The notes: generated by a model not told the origin, from the letters alone. Numbered from the stretch's first letter, positions 17,105-25,012 are shown. The stretch is 64,000 nucleotides of DNA from DASWTL01 sp966250385 (GCA_966250385.1 CBINHC010000010.1:1-64000); one strand, 5' to 3'. Numbers and translations are program-made.

Positions 17105-19318
17105 CTAATCCACTTGAAATTCAACCCGACGATTCATTTTCCTTCCTTCCGGCGTTGCATTGGTTGCAATCGGATGGGCTTCACCCATACCTATGGCAAT
17201 GATTTTTACAGGGTTTACTCCTTTACTCACCAGGTACGTCCGAACCGCCTCCACCCGGCTCCTGCTCAATTGCAGATTCAGCTCTTCGCTTCCGGTATTA
17301 TCCGTGTATCCTGTCAGCGTGAGTTTCCCATTGGTCTCCTTGAGTACAGCAGCGAGTATATTCAGGCTGTTGTAAGAAGCCGGGAGTATGGCCGCCCTGC
17401 CGGTTGAAAACTGTAAACTTCCTACCGCCTGATTAATGACTTTCACCGGCACTACCTTACCATGCTTTCCTGGCGGGCATCCCTGCTCGTGTTTCACACC
17501 AGCGACATCCGGGCACCTATCTTCACGATCAGGAATACCATCCCCGTCACGATCCGGGCAGCCTTCGCTTCCTGCCGGCCCTGCCTCCTGCGGACAAGCA
17601 TCCAGGCGGTCTGTGATCCCATCGCTATCAGTGTCCGGGCAACCTTGGTTTTCCCCGGTCCCGGCCAGCGTAGGGCAAGCGTCCGAATCGTCGGGAACGC
17701 CATCCTTATCGGTATCCGGGCAGCCCCCTAAACTGACAATGCCTGCTATTGCAGGGCATTGATCATCTTTGTCAAAAACACCGTCGCCATCGCCATCAGG
17801 AAAAGGACACCCCTTATTGTCGGCCGACCCGGATATCCTCATGCATTCGTCAAGCTTGTTACTGATCCTGTCCCCGTCCCTATCTTTAAGTCTTTTTTTA
17901 TTGAGGTTGAACATAAGACCGAAGTAAAAATTGGTACTCTTTATGTTCTCCTTCTTCAGCAGCGTAAGATTGTCCGAACCGAGAAAGAAAAATCCAGCTC
18001 TTACGGCTGCCCCTATATTCACCGCATCATATTTAGACACGTAGCTTACGGGAGCCGAGACCTCAAAATGCCGGGTCTCCAGCCGTGGAGTAACTGCAGC
18101 CAGCGTATTGTACAGGGAAGGTGTGCCTTTACCAGCCAGGTGCTGTAAAAAACTGGCCCCTACATAGAGATTTCGGGTTAACCGGTAATCCGTTTGAATG
18201 TTCAGAGCGGCGGGTAAATGCTGGCTGACTTTAGAAGTTCTGGAAAAACTGCTGCCGTATTTGCCTGCCATGATCGTTTCAAATTGATCAATATCAAAAT
18301 TATCAATATCATTTGGCGACCATGGCACGTTACTTTGACTGTTAAAGGTATACTTCCGGGTGATGTCGCCGTTATTATAAATGATTCTTCCAAAGTCGGT
18401 AATAGCTGCACTAACCTTAAGCCTGTACTTGTTTTGAGAGTTATCCCTATGGATCTCACCATCCATGTCATAAAAATACTTCCCAGGATTAGGCCTGTAT
18501 TCATAGACGACTCCAAGGTCTACTCCCCAACCCTTCCCGGTCCTGTCTTTTCCAAAGAAGCGACTGATACCGAAGGTGTAATCATCAAAGTTATCGGTAT
18601 AAGCAACATCCAGATCGGCCCGACGGGTTACCAGTGAGCCCTCCCTGGTGTTTACATCGAAGTCAAAGTCGATGGTAATATCCCGGTTCCGAGCCTCTGC
18701 CATCGCAAGACCGCTAAGGTATTTTCCGGTTACTCCACCCTTTAAAAAATGAGCCCGTCCATCAAATAATACACGTCCATAAGAAAGATTCGTTTCTGAA
18801 AAAGCGTGGGCCTTACCCACAAAATCTTCATTATTTACCAGACCGCTATACAGGGAAGCATCCGCATCGGCGAATCCGTTTACGGCCAGCGACAATAGTT
18901 CCGCATTCGCTTTGTCGAGTTGCACCATGTTGCGGATCCGCGACGAAAGCGCTATGCTATGCCTGGGCGAAAGCGCAACCATGAACGAAGGTCCCCGGAC
19001 TTCGGCGAGAAAATCGCCCCTCTTCCTTTTGGCATCATCTGAGTATGACAAGAGATCTTTGAAATCTTTTCCGTCAGGATTCTTGATATAGTCGGCAAGG
19101 CCTTTCGCCGATTTCAATGCCACATAGTCATTAGCGAAATAGGTATTGAATGAGAAAAGATTGAACTGGAACCGGTGCCTGGAATCGCCCAGATTGGCGG
19201 GGTTTGAATAGACAGTTTGGAGCTCCAGATAATTACTGCCGGCTACCCCGAGGTATTGCTGGCCGTGTACATGCAGTCCGATAAACAGGAATAATACAGA
19301 AAAATAGAAAAATTTCAT
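17105..19318 (-). CDS. OmpA family outer membrane protein with thrombospondin type 3 repeats
   Basis: A 737-aa outer membrane protein. A signal peptide (ending HVHGQ) is followed by a long beta-rich domain of the DUF5723 type (about 30-480), then five or so thrombospondin type 3 Ca2+-binding repeats (about 485-615, repeated D-x-D-x-D-G and C-P). The C-terminal OmpA domain (about 625-737) holds L-T-G-Y-T-D-N-T-G and L-S-x-x-R-A-x-x-V, which bind peptidoglycan. It should anchor the outer membrane to the wall through a Ca2+-stiffened stalk. The 46-bp element at 19501-19546 lies 183 bp upstream, and the paralogous lipoprotein gene follows. Confidence 0.92.
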   Translation of the reverse strand: MKFFYFSVLFLFIGLHVHGQQYLGVAGSNYLELQTVYSNPANLGDSRHRFQFNLFSFNTYFANDYVALKSAKGLADYIKNPDGKDFKDLLSYSDDAKRKRGDFLAEVRGPSFMVALSPRHSIALSSRIRNMVQLDKANAELLSLAVNGFADADASLYSGLVNNEDFVGKAHAFSETNLSYGRVLFDGRAHFLKGGVTGKYLSGLAMAEARNRDITIDFDFDVNTREGSLVTRRADLDVAYTDNFDDYTFGISRFFGKDRTGKGWGVDLGVVYEYRPNPGKYFYDMDGEIHRDNSQNKYRLKVSAAITDFGRIIYNNGDITRKYTFNSQSNVPWSPNDIDNFDIDQFETIMAGKYGSSFSRTSKVSQHLPAALNIQTDYRLTRNLYVGASFLQHLAGKGTPSLYNTLAAVTPRLETRHFEVSAPVSYVSKYDAVNIGAAVRAGFFFLGSDNLTLLKKENIKSTNFYFGLMFNLNKKRLKDRDGDRISNKLDECMRISGSADNKGCPFPDGDGDGVFDKDDQCPAIAGIVSLGGCPDTDKDGVPDDSDACPTLAGTGENQGCPDTDSDGITDRLDACPQEAGPAGSEGCPDRDGDGIPDREDRCPDVAGVKHEQGCPPGKHGKVVPVKVINQAVGSLQFSTGRAAILPASYNSLNILAAVLKETNGKLTLTGYTDNTGSEELNLQLSRSRVEAVRTYLVSKGVNPVKIIAIGMGEAHPIATNATPEGRKMNRRVEFQVD

Positions 19319-19500
19319 TAATGATATATGATGGTGTAAAGGCGGCTCACCGCTTAGGTTAGCTGTTTCATGCCCCTGTCGTTATGAGCTGTATTCGAAG
19401 AGCGCGGCCGGCGGCATTTTTAACGAAGACTGAATTTTATGGCAGTGGTTATGGATGTGTTTGTTTGTTTCAGGACCAGATTTTCACCGCGTCCCCGTTT

Positions 19501-19546
19501 TGCAAGTATCGAGAACGATCCGCGTGAAAAACATCGCGTTTTCACC
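19501..19546 (-). promoter_or_regulatory. 46-bp upstream element, copy A
   Basis: On the minus strand this starts GGTGAAAACGCGATGTTTTT and ends TCGATACTTGCA. A second copy with the same length and no gaps occurs at 37855-37900, upstream of a paralogous lipoprotein gene. About two thirds of positions agree, most strongly at both ends. Position and orientation relative to the next gene are alike in both copies, which supports a role in regulation. Confidence 0.6.
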
Positions 19547-19810
19547 TATTTAACTGGTAAGAACATCGGCTCAAAGAGGTTCCGGCGGATTGCCTCGAAA
19601 GGCGGAGGACATAAAAAAATTTCGACCTGAGGTTGGTCTGGGCGTCGGCCCGACAGAAGCCCATGAAACGCTGTTTTGCAGACAATAAATATTCAACTTT
19701 AGAGAAGCCGCGAATGATCCGCAGATTAAGAAAGGTCTGATTGGATCAAAACCATGCTATATCATAAGCCGAGAAAGGTACAGCATGCACATAGACGCCC
19801 GCCTTAAGAA

Positions 19811-19843
19811 GGCTGTTTCCTGAAAAACCTTCAGGAAACAGCC
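19811..19843 (-). terminator. Perfect 14-bp hairpin after the alpha/beta hydrolase gene
   Basis: GGCTGTTTCCTGAA (19811-19824) and its exact complement at 19830-19843 enclose a 5-nt loop. It sits 13 bp beyond the stop codon of the hydrolase gene on the minus strand. The following T-run is weak, but the stem is strong. Confidence 0.7.
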
Positions 19844-19855
19844 CCTGCATGTCAA

Positions 19856-20806
19856 TCAAAGTAACTGGTTTTTAACCAGCCAACTTCGTACCCTTTGCGC
19901 AAACAGGCCTTGCTGTTCAAAATCGGGGAAGTGTGCGCTATGCTCAAAGAACAGGATCGTTGAATTCGGGATCTCTTCCTTCAGTCGCAGACTTGAAGGC
20001 AATGCTCCGTTCCGGTCAGCGACCCCGGTGAGCAGCAATGTCGGCACCGTAACACGATGGGCATCATCAAAAATATGCCCGGCACGTTTTTCGTTCATCA
20101 GTGCCTTGGTCACTTCCCCAGTATTACCAATCTTACCCTCGGCCCACAACTTAAATACTTTCCTGCCGTTTTCCGGATCATAAAACAGGAATCTTATCAC
20201 GTCTTCCCGCTTCGATGCACTCCAAAAGGCCATGTTCTTCTCTCCAATAGACATGGAACTGTTCAGAATAGAATCGAACTGTCCGCGCCTCTCTTTAGTG
20301 GCCTGGGCATAGAAATTCGCCATCTGACTCAGCAGAACCGCCGAATCCTGTAGCGTAGCAAAGGATTCAAGAATGAGGCCTTTGACTCTTTCCGGGTAGA
20401 CAAGCGAATATTCAAGGGAAAGCGAGGCGCCGAAAGAATATCCCAGAGGTAGCATCTGTTGCAACCTAAAAAACTTCCTTAACTCTTCAAGGTCACTCAC
20501 CATAAGGGGAACGGAGTATTGAGATGCCGCTGCCGAGCGCCCGCTTCCCCGCTGCTCATAGTAGATAACGGTGGCAAACTTTTCAAGTTCACGACCGACG
20601 CTCCGTTCAAAAACGTAATGATTTCCGCCTGGTCCGCCATGAAGAATCACTAACGGGATCGTATGATGCTCTGCCCCGGCTATCCGCACCCAGTGGCGAA
20701 CTCCATTAACCGTAACGTTTGCTATACCATTCCTCAAGGCCTGGGCCTCTGACAGAATCGGCACCAGGAAAATAAAAAGCAGGAGTCTATATCTTAACAT
20801 CTTCAA
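19856..20806 (-). CDS. Alpha/beta hydrolase, proline iminopeptidase-like
   Basis: A 316-aa exported hydrolase with signal peptide (about 1-22). The oxyanion-hole motif L-H-G-G-P-G-G lies near residue 55, the nucleophile elbow G-Y-S-F-G-A-S near 125, and the acid and His follow at T-G-V-A-D-R-N-G and F-E-H-S-A-H-F-P-D-F. The H-G-G-P-G-G form is typical of proline iminopeptidases and related peptidases. Because it is exported, it probably works on short peptides or esters in the periplasm. It diverges from the cysteine-rich peptide array, so the two share the 180-bp region 20807-20987. Confidence 0.85.
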   Translation of the reverse strand: MKMLRYRLLLFIFLVPILSEAQALRNGIANVTVNGVRHWVRIAGAEHHTIPLVILHGGPGGNHYVFERSVGRELEKFATVIYYEQRGSGRSAAASQYSVPLMVSDLEELRKFFRLQQMLPLGYSFGASLSLEYSLVYPERVKGLILESFATLQDSAVLLSQMANFYAQATKERRGQFDSILNSSMSIGEKNMAFWSASKREDVIRFLFYDPENGRKVFKLWAEGKIGNTGEVTKALMNEKRAGHIFDDAHRVTVPTLLLTGVADRNGALPSSLRLKEEIPNSTILFFEHSAHFPDFEQQGLFAQRVRSWLVKNQLL

Positions 20807-20953
20807 ATTTTTGAGTTTAAAGCGTACAAGCAGCTCAGAATGTTACATCTAAATTTAGAATACCATTCACATGGTTGATGGCCGCGGTATAGGCTTCCAA
20901 TAACTATATAACAGATCGCTGTTATTCTGTATCAGTCTCCTCTCCATCAGGGC

Positions 20954-20961
20954 TACCTTTG
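20954..20961 (+). promoter_or_regulatory. Promoter -7 box (TACCTTTG) of the cysteine-rich peptide array
   Basis: TACCTTTG fits the Bacteroidota -7 consensus TAnnTTTG and lies 27 bp before the first ATG of the array at 20988. No clear -33 element is visible. The spacing would give a short 5' leader. Confidence 0.5.
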
Positions 20962-20987
20962 AAGAAACAAAACACATAATTAAGATC

Positions 20988-21092
20988 ATGAAAAATAACA
21001 CTGAAAATTCCGCCGTCTGCACTTGCAATGCTGGTCCAGCAACTCATCTGTGCTGCACTCATTGCTCAATGGTCTGCAGCTGCGCCTGCTAA
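20988..21092 (+). CDS. Cysteine-rich peptide 1 of 5 (34 aa)
   Basis: A 34-codon frame with ATG and TAA. Cysteines are at residues 11, 13, 22, 23, 26, 30, 32 and 34 (8 of 34), and it ends C-S-C-A-C-stop like the other copies. It is the most diverged copy; relative to copy 2 it has small compensating indels around codons 15-22. There is no His-rich or catalytic region. The frame one base later (20992-21141) is also open and reads as a hydrophobic leader with Y-P-E-L-I-K at its end, which leaves some doubt about which frame is used. Confidence 0.42.
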   Translation: MKNNTENSAVCTCNAGPATHLCCTHCSMVCSCAC

Positions 21093-21152
21093 AAACGAAA
21101 CAACTAACGTCGGATATCCTGAATTAATTAAAAAAGAATAAACAAGAAAATC

Positions 21153-21275
21153 ATGAAAACTAAATTGAAAAACTCTCCGTCCTGCAATTGCGATATCTGC
21201 TCTTGCAATCCTTGCTCTTGCAACGCATGCCAGTGCTCCGCTAATTGCTCAACAGACGCAAGCTGCTCCTGCTAA
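21153..21275 (+). CDS. Cysteine-rich peptide 2 of 5 (40 aa)
   Basis: A 40-codon frame starting MKTKLKNSPSCNCDICSCNP with cysteines at 11, 13, 16, 18, 21, 23, 26, 28, 32, 38 and 40 (11 of 40). The basic ten-residue start and the C-x-C / C-x-x-C spacing recur in copies 3-5. All Cys codons are TGC. A-rich sequence precedes the ATG, as is usual where Shine-Dalgarno sites are weak. The pattern is like a metallothionein or a modified-peptide precursor; no modification enzyme is encoded nearby. Confidence 0.48.
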   Translation: MKTKLKNSPSCNCDICSCNPCSCNACQCSANCSTDASCSC

Positions 21276-21330
21276 GGACCAAACAAAAAGCCCGTAATCC
21301 TCAATTAATTAATAAACAAAATAGAAGACC

Positions 21331-21453
21331 ATGAAATCTAAAATGAAAAACTCCCCATCCTGCAACTGCGATATATGCGCTTGCAACCCTTGCGCTTGCA
21401 CTGCATGCCCGTGCTGCGCTAGTTGCTCTACAAACGGCAGCTGTGCCTGCTAA
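21331..21453 (+). CDS. Cysteine-rich peptide 3 of 5 (40 aa)
   Basis: A 40-codon frame with cysteines at 11, 13, 16, 18, 21, 23, 26, 28, 29, 32, 38 and 40 (12 of 40), ending G-S-C-A-C. It starts 178 bp after copy 2 and shares the spacer sequence ending in GAATTAATTAA. One Cys uses TGT, the rest TGC. The shifted frame (21347-21517) is open through the stop codon of this peptide and reads P-Y-P-E-L-I-K-N downstream. Confidence 0.5.
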   Translation: MKSKMKNSPSCNCDICACNPCACTACPCCASCSTNGSCAC

Positions 21454-21506
21454 AAACCCAAAAGACATTCCCTATCCTGAATTAATTAAAAACCAAATCA
21501 AAAGAT

Positions 21507-21629
21507 ATGAAAACTAAAATGAAAAAATCCCCGTCCTGCAACTGCGATATATGCTCTTGCAACCCTTGCGCTTGCACTGCCTGCCAGTGCTGCGCTAGTT
21601 GCTCTACAAACGGCAGCTGCGCCTGCTAA
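21507..21629 (+). CDS. Cysteine-rich peptide 4 of 5 (40 aa)
   Basis: Nearly identical to copy 3, with the same twelve Cys positions. Differences from copy 3 include several silent third-position changes (for example GCA/GCC and TGT/TGC) and conservative swaps (A/S, P/Q). It starts 176 bp after copy 3. The downstream spacer has an extra A compared with copy 3, which breaks the alternative frame but leaves this one untouched. Confidence 0.5.
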   Translation: MKTKMKKSPSCNCDICSCNPCACTACQCCASCSTNGSCAC

Positions 21630-21684
21630 AAACTCAAAAAGACATTCCCTATCCTGAATTAATTAAAGACCAAGTTAAAAGATC

Positions 21685-21807
21685 ATGAAAACTGAAATAA
21701 AAAACTCCCCGTCCTGCAATTGCAATTTATGCGCTTGCAATCCTTGCGCTTGCACCGCATACCAGTACAGCACTGGTTGCTCATCAAACTGCAATTGCGC
21801 ATGCTAA
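21685..21807 (+). CDS. Cysteine-rich peptide 5 of 5 (40 aa)
   Basis: A 40-codon frame with cysteines at 11, 13, 16, 18, 21, 23, 32, 36, 38 and 40 (10 of 40). Cys26 and Cys28 of the other copies are Tyr here, and one Cys has appeared at 36. The opening MKTEIKNSPSCNC and the C-x-C end are kept. It starts 178 bp after copy 4 and is followed within 20 bp by a strong terminator, marking the end of the array. Confidence 0.48.
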   Translation: MKTEIKNSPSCNCNLCACNPCACTAYQYSTGCSSNCNCAC

Positions 21808-21825
21808 TGACAATGGCCAGTTTGT

Positions 21826-21858
21826 AAAAAGGGCATTCCACCATTGGATGCCCTTTTT
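21826..21858. terminator. Bidirectional terminator between the peptide array and the cupin gene
   Basis: AAAAAGGGCA (21826-21835) pairs with TGCCCTTTTT (21849-21858), extended by TCCA/TGGA. A and T runs at both ends let it work in both directions. It lies 18 bp after the last peptide gene and 42 bp beyond the stop codon of the convergent cupin gene. Confidence 0.88.
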
Positions 21859-21899
21859 CTATTGATTTCCGCCACAGAGTGTCTAAGGTTTCTACCGTA

Positions 21900-22286
21900 C
21901 TAGTCGAGTAGTTTAATGGTCTCTTCCTTGTCTTCTTTCAGATAAATAGCAATAAACGTTACCGGCCTCTGCGTGAGGTTGTCAAAATGCAAGACAGTCT
22001 TGTTTCTAGGTTCAAAAAACCCGTCCCCTTCTTCCAGGATTACAGGCTTCCCGCCCTCACACTGAAACAAGACCCGTCCTTTAACCAAATATCCTACTAC
22101 AGAACAGGGATGAAGATGTTTTGGTGCCGCCTGACCAGGGACGAGCGTAATTTCCTGAATTTCAGCAATGGATACCTGTTGATTCACTAAAGCGGTCATC
22201 AAATCCTTGCGTTTGGGCTGTGCACTGGACGTTGATAGGCAGAGACTTAAAAGGGCAAGGGGCAGCAATTTTATACAAAGACCCAT
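21900..22286 (-). CDS. Exported cupin-domain protein
   Basis: A 128-aa protein with signal peptide (about 1-22, ending TSSAQ). A single cupin barrel (about 45-120) shows motif 1 as H-L-H-P-C-S-V-V-G-Y-L-V-K-G and motif 2 as G-D-G-F-F-E-P-R-N-K-T-V-L-H-F, giving His residues able to bind a metal. Exported cupins of this kind are often small oxygenases or isomerases of unknown substrate. It begins 13 bp after the metallo-beta-lactamase-fold gene ends, and both should be transcribed from 23294. Confidence 0.82.
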   Translation of the reverse strand: MGLCIKLLPLALLSLCLSTSSAQPKRKDLMTALVNQQVSIAEIQEITLVPGQAAPKHLHPCSVVGYLVKGRVLFQCEGGKPVILEEGDGFFEPRNKTVLHFDNLTQRPVTFIAIYLKEDKEETIKLLD

Positions 22287-22298
22287 AGATGTTGAGCT

Positions 22299-23294
22299 TT
22301 ATTTTTTTCTACTGTCAGCTGAATAAGGGCTGGAAAAAGCCTCCGGAACCCATTCAAATGCCGCTTCCCTGTTCCGAATGAAGCCGATCCCCGGCCACGG
22401 AAAATGATAGGAGAATACTCTTTGCCTTTTTGCGGCAACCCTCGAAAGCATTTTCCGTCTGGTTTCATTGGCCTCTTCAAAGTCGTAATCGAAGCTGTTC
22501 CCCCACTCTGGATGAGCAAGCAGCAACGTATGGGTATGCGAAATATCCGCTAAATGGATCAGTTCATCATCTCCTGAATAAATGCGCGTCACGGTATGCC
22601 CCGGTGTATGCCCTGGTGCAAGTTCCAGTTCCATACAGCCGAACAGCGTTTCCCCGGAATTAAAAAACCGCAGCTGCTTTTCAATAAGGCCTAATATTTT
22701 CTGCGCACGTTTGACCATCGACTCTGCCTTCGTTACACTGAGTTTACTTCGTTTGAAATCAGGGTTCTTGTCCATCCAGAATGCGTATTCCAACTTAGAT
22801 ATATAAACCTTAGCGGCCGGAAAAACCAGGTTATTGTCTGAGTCTACCAGGCCACCCAAGTGGTCGCCATGAGCATGCGTCAATACGACATCCGTTATCT
22901 CATTCGGGGAAATACCGGCCGCAGATAAGCTGGAAACCAACTTACCGGCGGACGGACCATATAATAAGCCGCAGCCTGTATCGAACAGAATGACCTGCCC
23001 CTGATTCCTAACTACCAGTATATTTATTCCGAGATCCAGATAGTCCGTAGGCACATAATTAGCGTCTAAAACCTGTTTAACATGCTCGCTTGGAATTCCC
23101 GGCGCAAACGTGGGCTGCACTGGAAACATGAGGCTGCCATCCGACACTACGAGCAATTGTAATTCACCAACATTGAATTCAAAAAAGCCTTTCCCGCTTT
23201 TTACAGATACGGGGTACGCCCAGGCGCTACTTGCAGGTATGGTTGCTGCCAAACCCAGAACGGTCCCTTTTTTAACTAATTCTCTTCTGGTCAT
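22299..23294 (-). CDS. MBL-fold metallo-hydrolase with export signal
   Basis: A 331-aa enzyme. I place the start at 23294 (MTRRELVKKGTVLGLAATIP) because it gives a twin-arginine-like signal (R-R-E-L-V-K-K, then a hydrophobic stretch ending SSAWA); the longer frame to 23438 adds a 48-residue tail that overlaps the divergent regulator gene. The Zn-binding motif H-A-H-G-D-H-L-G-G lies near residue 145, and further metal ligands follow at P-G-H-T-P-G-H and D-I-S-H. The enzyme probably hydrolyses a lactone, ester or thioester in the periplasm. It is divergent from the HxlR gene at 23416 and co-directional with the cupin gene. Confidence 0.9.
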   Translation of the reverse strand: MTRRELVKKGTVLGLAATIPASSAWAYPVSVKSGKGFFEFNVGELQLLVVSDGSLMFPVQPTFAPGIPSEHVKQVLDANYVPTDYLDLGINILVVRNQGQVILFDTGCGLLYGPSAGKLVSSLSAAGISPNEITDVVLTHAHGDHLGGLVDSDNNLVFPAAKVYISKLEYAFWMDKNPDFKRSKLSVTKAESMVKRAQKILGLIEKQLRFFNSGETLFGCMELELAPGHTPGHTVTRIYSGDDELIHLADISHTHTLLLAHPEWGNSFDYDFEEANETRRKMLSRVAAKRQRVFSYHFPWPGIGFIRNREAAFEWVPEAFSSPYSADSRKK

Positions 23295-23415
23295 ATTTTC
23301 GTATTTTTTTTGAACAAAGTTATTTTTGCAAACAGCGTGTGACAAGTATGTACAATTTTGTACCCTACGCACTAAAAGGTTATTATTATTAATTTCCAGT
23401 CCATTAATATTTACA

Positions 23416-23781
23416 ATGAACAAAAGAAATATTTCCAAAGCCGTCTGTCCGCTCGACTATGCCTTTCAGAGGGTCGGAGGTAAATACAAAGGCCGGATTC
23501 TCTGGAATATCGATCATCATGATGTCCTGAGATATGGAGAATTGAGCCGGCAGATTACCGGAATTTCAACCAAGATGCTTACCCAAACCCTAAAAGAGCT
23601 CGAAGATGACGGACTTATTATCCGAAATGCTTTTCCCGAGATCCCACCAAGAGTTGAGTACTGTCTGACGCCGACGGCAAAAAAACTGATCCCTTTTATA
23701 AAACACTTACGGGAATGGGCATATGAACAGCTACAGCATCATGATTCAGAATTCATTGTCCATCCGGTTGATACCGTCTGA
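23416..23781 (+). CDS. HxlR family transcriptional regulator
   Basis: A 121-aa winged-helix regulator. C-P-L-D-Y-A-F-Q-R-V-G-G-K-Y-K-G at the start is the HxlR signature, with the redox-capable Cys in the P-x-D region, followed by L-R-Y-G-E-L-S-R-Q-I and G-I-S-T-K-M-L-T-Q-T-L-K-E-L-E. I choose the start at 23416 (MNKRNISKAV) rather than 23326, since the extra 30 residues upstream are not conserved-looking. It diverges from the MBL-fold hydrolase gene with 121 bp between them and probably controls that gene and the cupin gene. Confidence 0.9.
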   Translation: MNKRNISKAVCPLDYAFQRVGGKYKGRILWNIDHHDVLRYGELSRQITGISTKMLTQTLKELEDDGLIIRNAFPEIPPRVEYCLTPTAKKLIPFIKHLREWAYEQLQHHDSEFIVHPVDTV

Positions 23782-23917
23782 GCTCATATGTTCCTTCAAA
23801 TTCATGGAACACTGTCGCCGTCCTCCTGGCGCCCGAAAAACATCATCCCAAAAATCGTTCGCCCTGCAGTGCCTCATTTAGATAAGCTGGATTTCCGATA
23901 TGAAAATCTTCAGCAAC

Positions 23918-24190
23918 CTACACGGGGAGGAGATCGGATAGTTCAATTTCTGCTTTTTCATCATAATTGCCGGTCACATCCTGCATTTGGTTTTCCCGGT
24001 CCTTCAATTGGGCGAAGGCTACCAAAAGCGCCTCACAGGACTCCAGATCTCCTCTTTTAAGTTTGCTGGAATAATGCATCCATAACAGATCTCTCTTGTT
24101 GTGATAATACAGATAAGTTGCCAGACACCGCATTGCGCGGTATTCCGCCCCACGCATCTTCTTTTGAAAATATCCTTTTTCCTTTTTCAT
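23918..24190 (-). CDS. Hypothetical protein (90 aa)
   Basis: A 90-aa basic protein starting MKKEKGYFQKK and ending in an acidic tail (I-E-L-S-D-L-L-P-V). Residues about 15-65 look helical, with R-A-M-R-C-L-A-T-Y-L-Y-Y-H. No family recognised. It has no close neighbour on its strand; the start could also be 24217. The helical pattern and reasonable codon use support a real gene. Confidence 0.5.
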   Translation of the reverse strand: MKKEKGYFQKKMRGAEYRAMRCLATYLYYHNKRDLLWMHYSSKLKRGDLESCEALLVAFAQLKDRENQMQDVTGNYDEKAEIELSDLLPV

Positions 24191-24462
24191 AGTAGTTTTA
24201 AGTAAAATATATTGCAAAACTACTAGTGATCAGCAGATTAGCTTATACATAATTCAAGAGAATACTTATAAAATTGTCGGGCAACGACTTTGATCATTCA
24301 GAAAGAACAAGCCAGGACAAGCGGATAATTTGGGCGTATTGGTCATTTCTGGCGGTAATCTCCCCGCCCTGAGTTGTTCCTCTTTATACAATTACGGGCG
24401 TCATTTATATAATTATCTTTTATCTGATTGACAACAAGGCAGTTATTAATTTTGGATCCATA

Positions 24463-24996
24463 ATGACTCCACTGGTATTTATAGCTTTTTCAGTAATATT
24501 TCTTCTCCTGCTTTGCGCGCGAACAGGTGAAGGGAAAAAGTTCGTGCAAAGCCAAGTTCCAGAGGTAATAGGGGATCACCGGTTTTACCGGCAAACCGGT
24601 ATCACCGACAGTTTGAGATCCATCGATTTTTCATTGGTAAGTTGCTGGGGTGATAGAACACATCAGACGGTCACCATTGAGTACCTGCTCGCGATCAAAG
24701 GTACTGAGCATGACGTGGCGATACATGGTAGCCATGTCAGAGCTATTGACAACCGCGGAGGCGAATGCGTCGTTAGGGATCTTTCCCTGAACCTGGACGC
24801 CTCATCCTGCGCCCCGGAAACCCAACCGTTTGACGGCATCTATTTCAAAGGAAAGGTCACCTTGCAAATCGTTCACTCCGATACCACCGCACTGACTTAT
24901 ACCGCATTAGTATTCATGACAGGGAGATCCCAGGGCGGTGCGGACCAACATGAAATTATTGAGATCCGGGCACTTCCCATCGATTGGGTCGCTTGA
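24463..24996 (+). CDS. Hypothetical membrane-anchored protein
   Basis: A 177-aa protein with one N-terminal hydrophobic segment (about 3-20: LVFIAFSVIFLLLLC) acting as a signal anchor or, via the C-A-R-T region, a possible lipoprotein signal. The outer part is beta-rich. I do not recognise the family. It stands alone on the plus strand and ends 16 bp from the convergent flavoprotein gene. Confidence 0.55.
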   Translation: MTPLVFIAFSVIFLLLLCARTGEGKKFVQSQVPEVIGDHRFYRQTGITDSLRSIDFSLVSCWGDRTHQTVTIEYLLAIKGTEHDVAIHGSHVRAIDNRGGECVVRDLSLNLDASSCAPETQPFDGIYFKGKVTLQIVHSDTTALTYTALVFMTGRSQGGADQHEIIEIRALPIDWVA

Positions 24997-25012
24997 TCAC
25001 CAGGTTTATTTT

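Larger units (their letters stand above)
20988..21807 (+). repeat. Five tandem repeat units of 165-178 bp (peptide gene plus spacer)
   Basis: Start codons at 20988, 21153, 21331, 21507 and 21685 give periods of 165, 178, 176 and 178 bp. Each unit is a 105-123 bp frame plus a spacer of about 53-60 bp; the spacers carry the block TATCCTGAATTAATTAA, altered in unit 2 and absent after unit 5. Units 3 and 4 are closest to each other and unit 1 is the most diverged, as expected for repeated unequal duplication. The array lies between the -7 box at 20954 and the terminator at 21826. Confidence 0.92.

Noticed and set aside
17436..17762. Open plus-strand frames opposite the thrombospondin repeats
   Set aside because: They are antisense shadows of the Asp/Gly-rich repeats in the OmpA-type gene.
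19439..19630. 63-codon plus-strand frame in the OmpA upstream region
   Set aside because: It covers the conserved 46-bp element, whose copy elsewhere is not in an open frame; regulatory DNA is more likely.
20988..21807. CRISPR array interpretation of the five repeats
   Set aside because: Units of 165-178 bp contain coding frames, there are no 25-45 bp identical repeats with unique spacers, and no cas genes are nearby.
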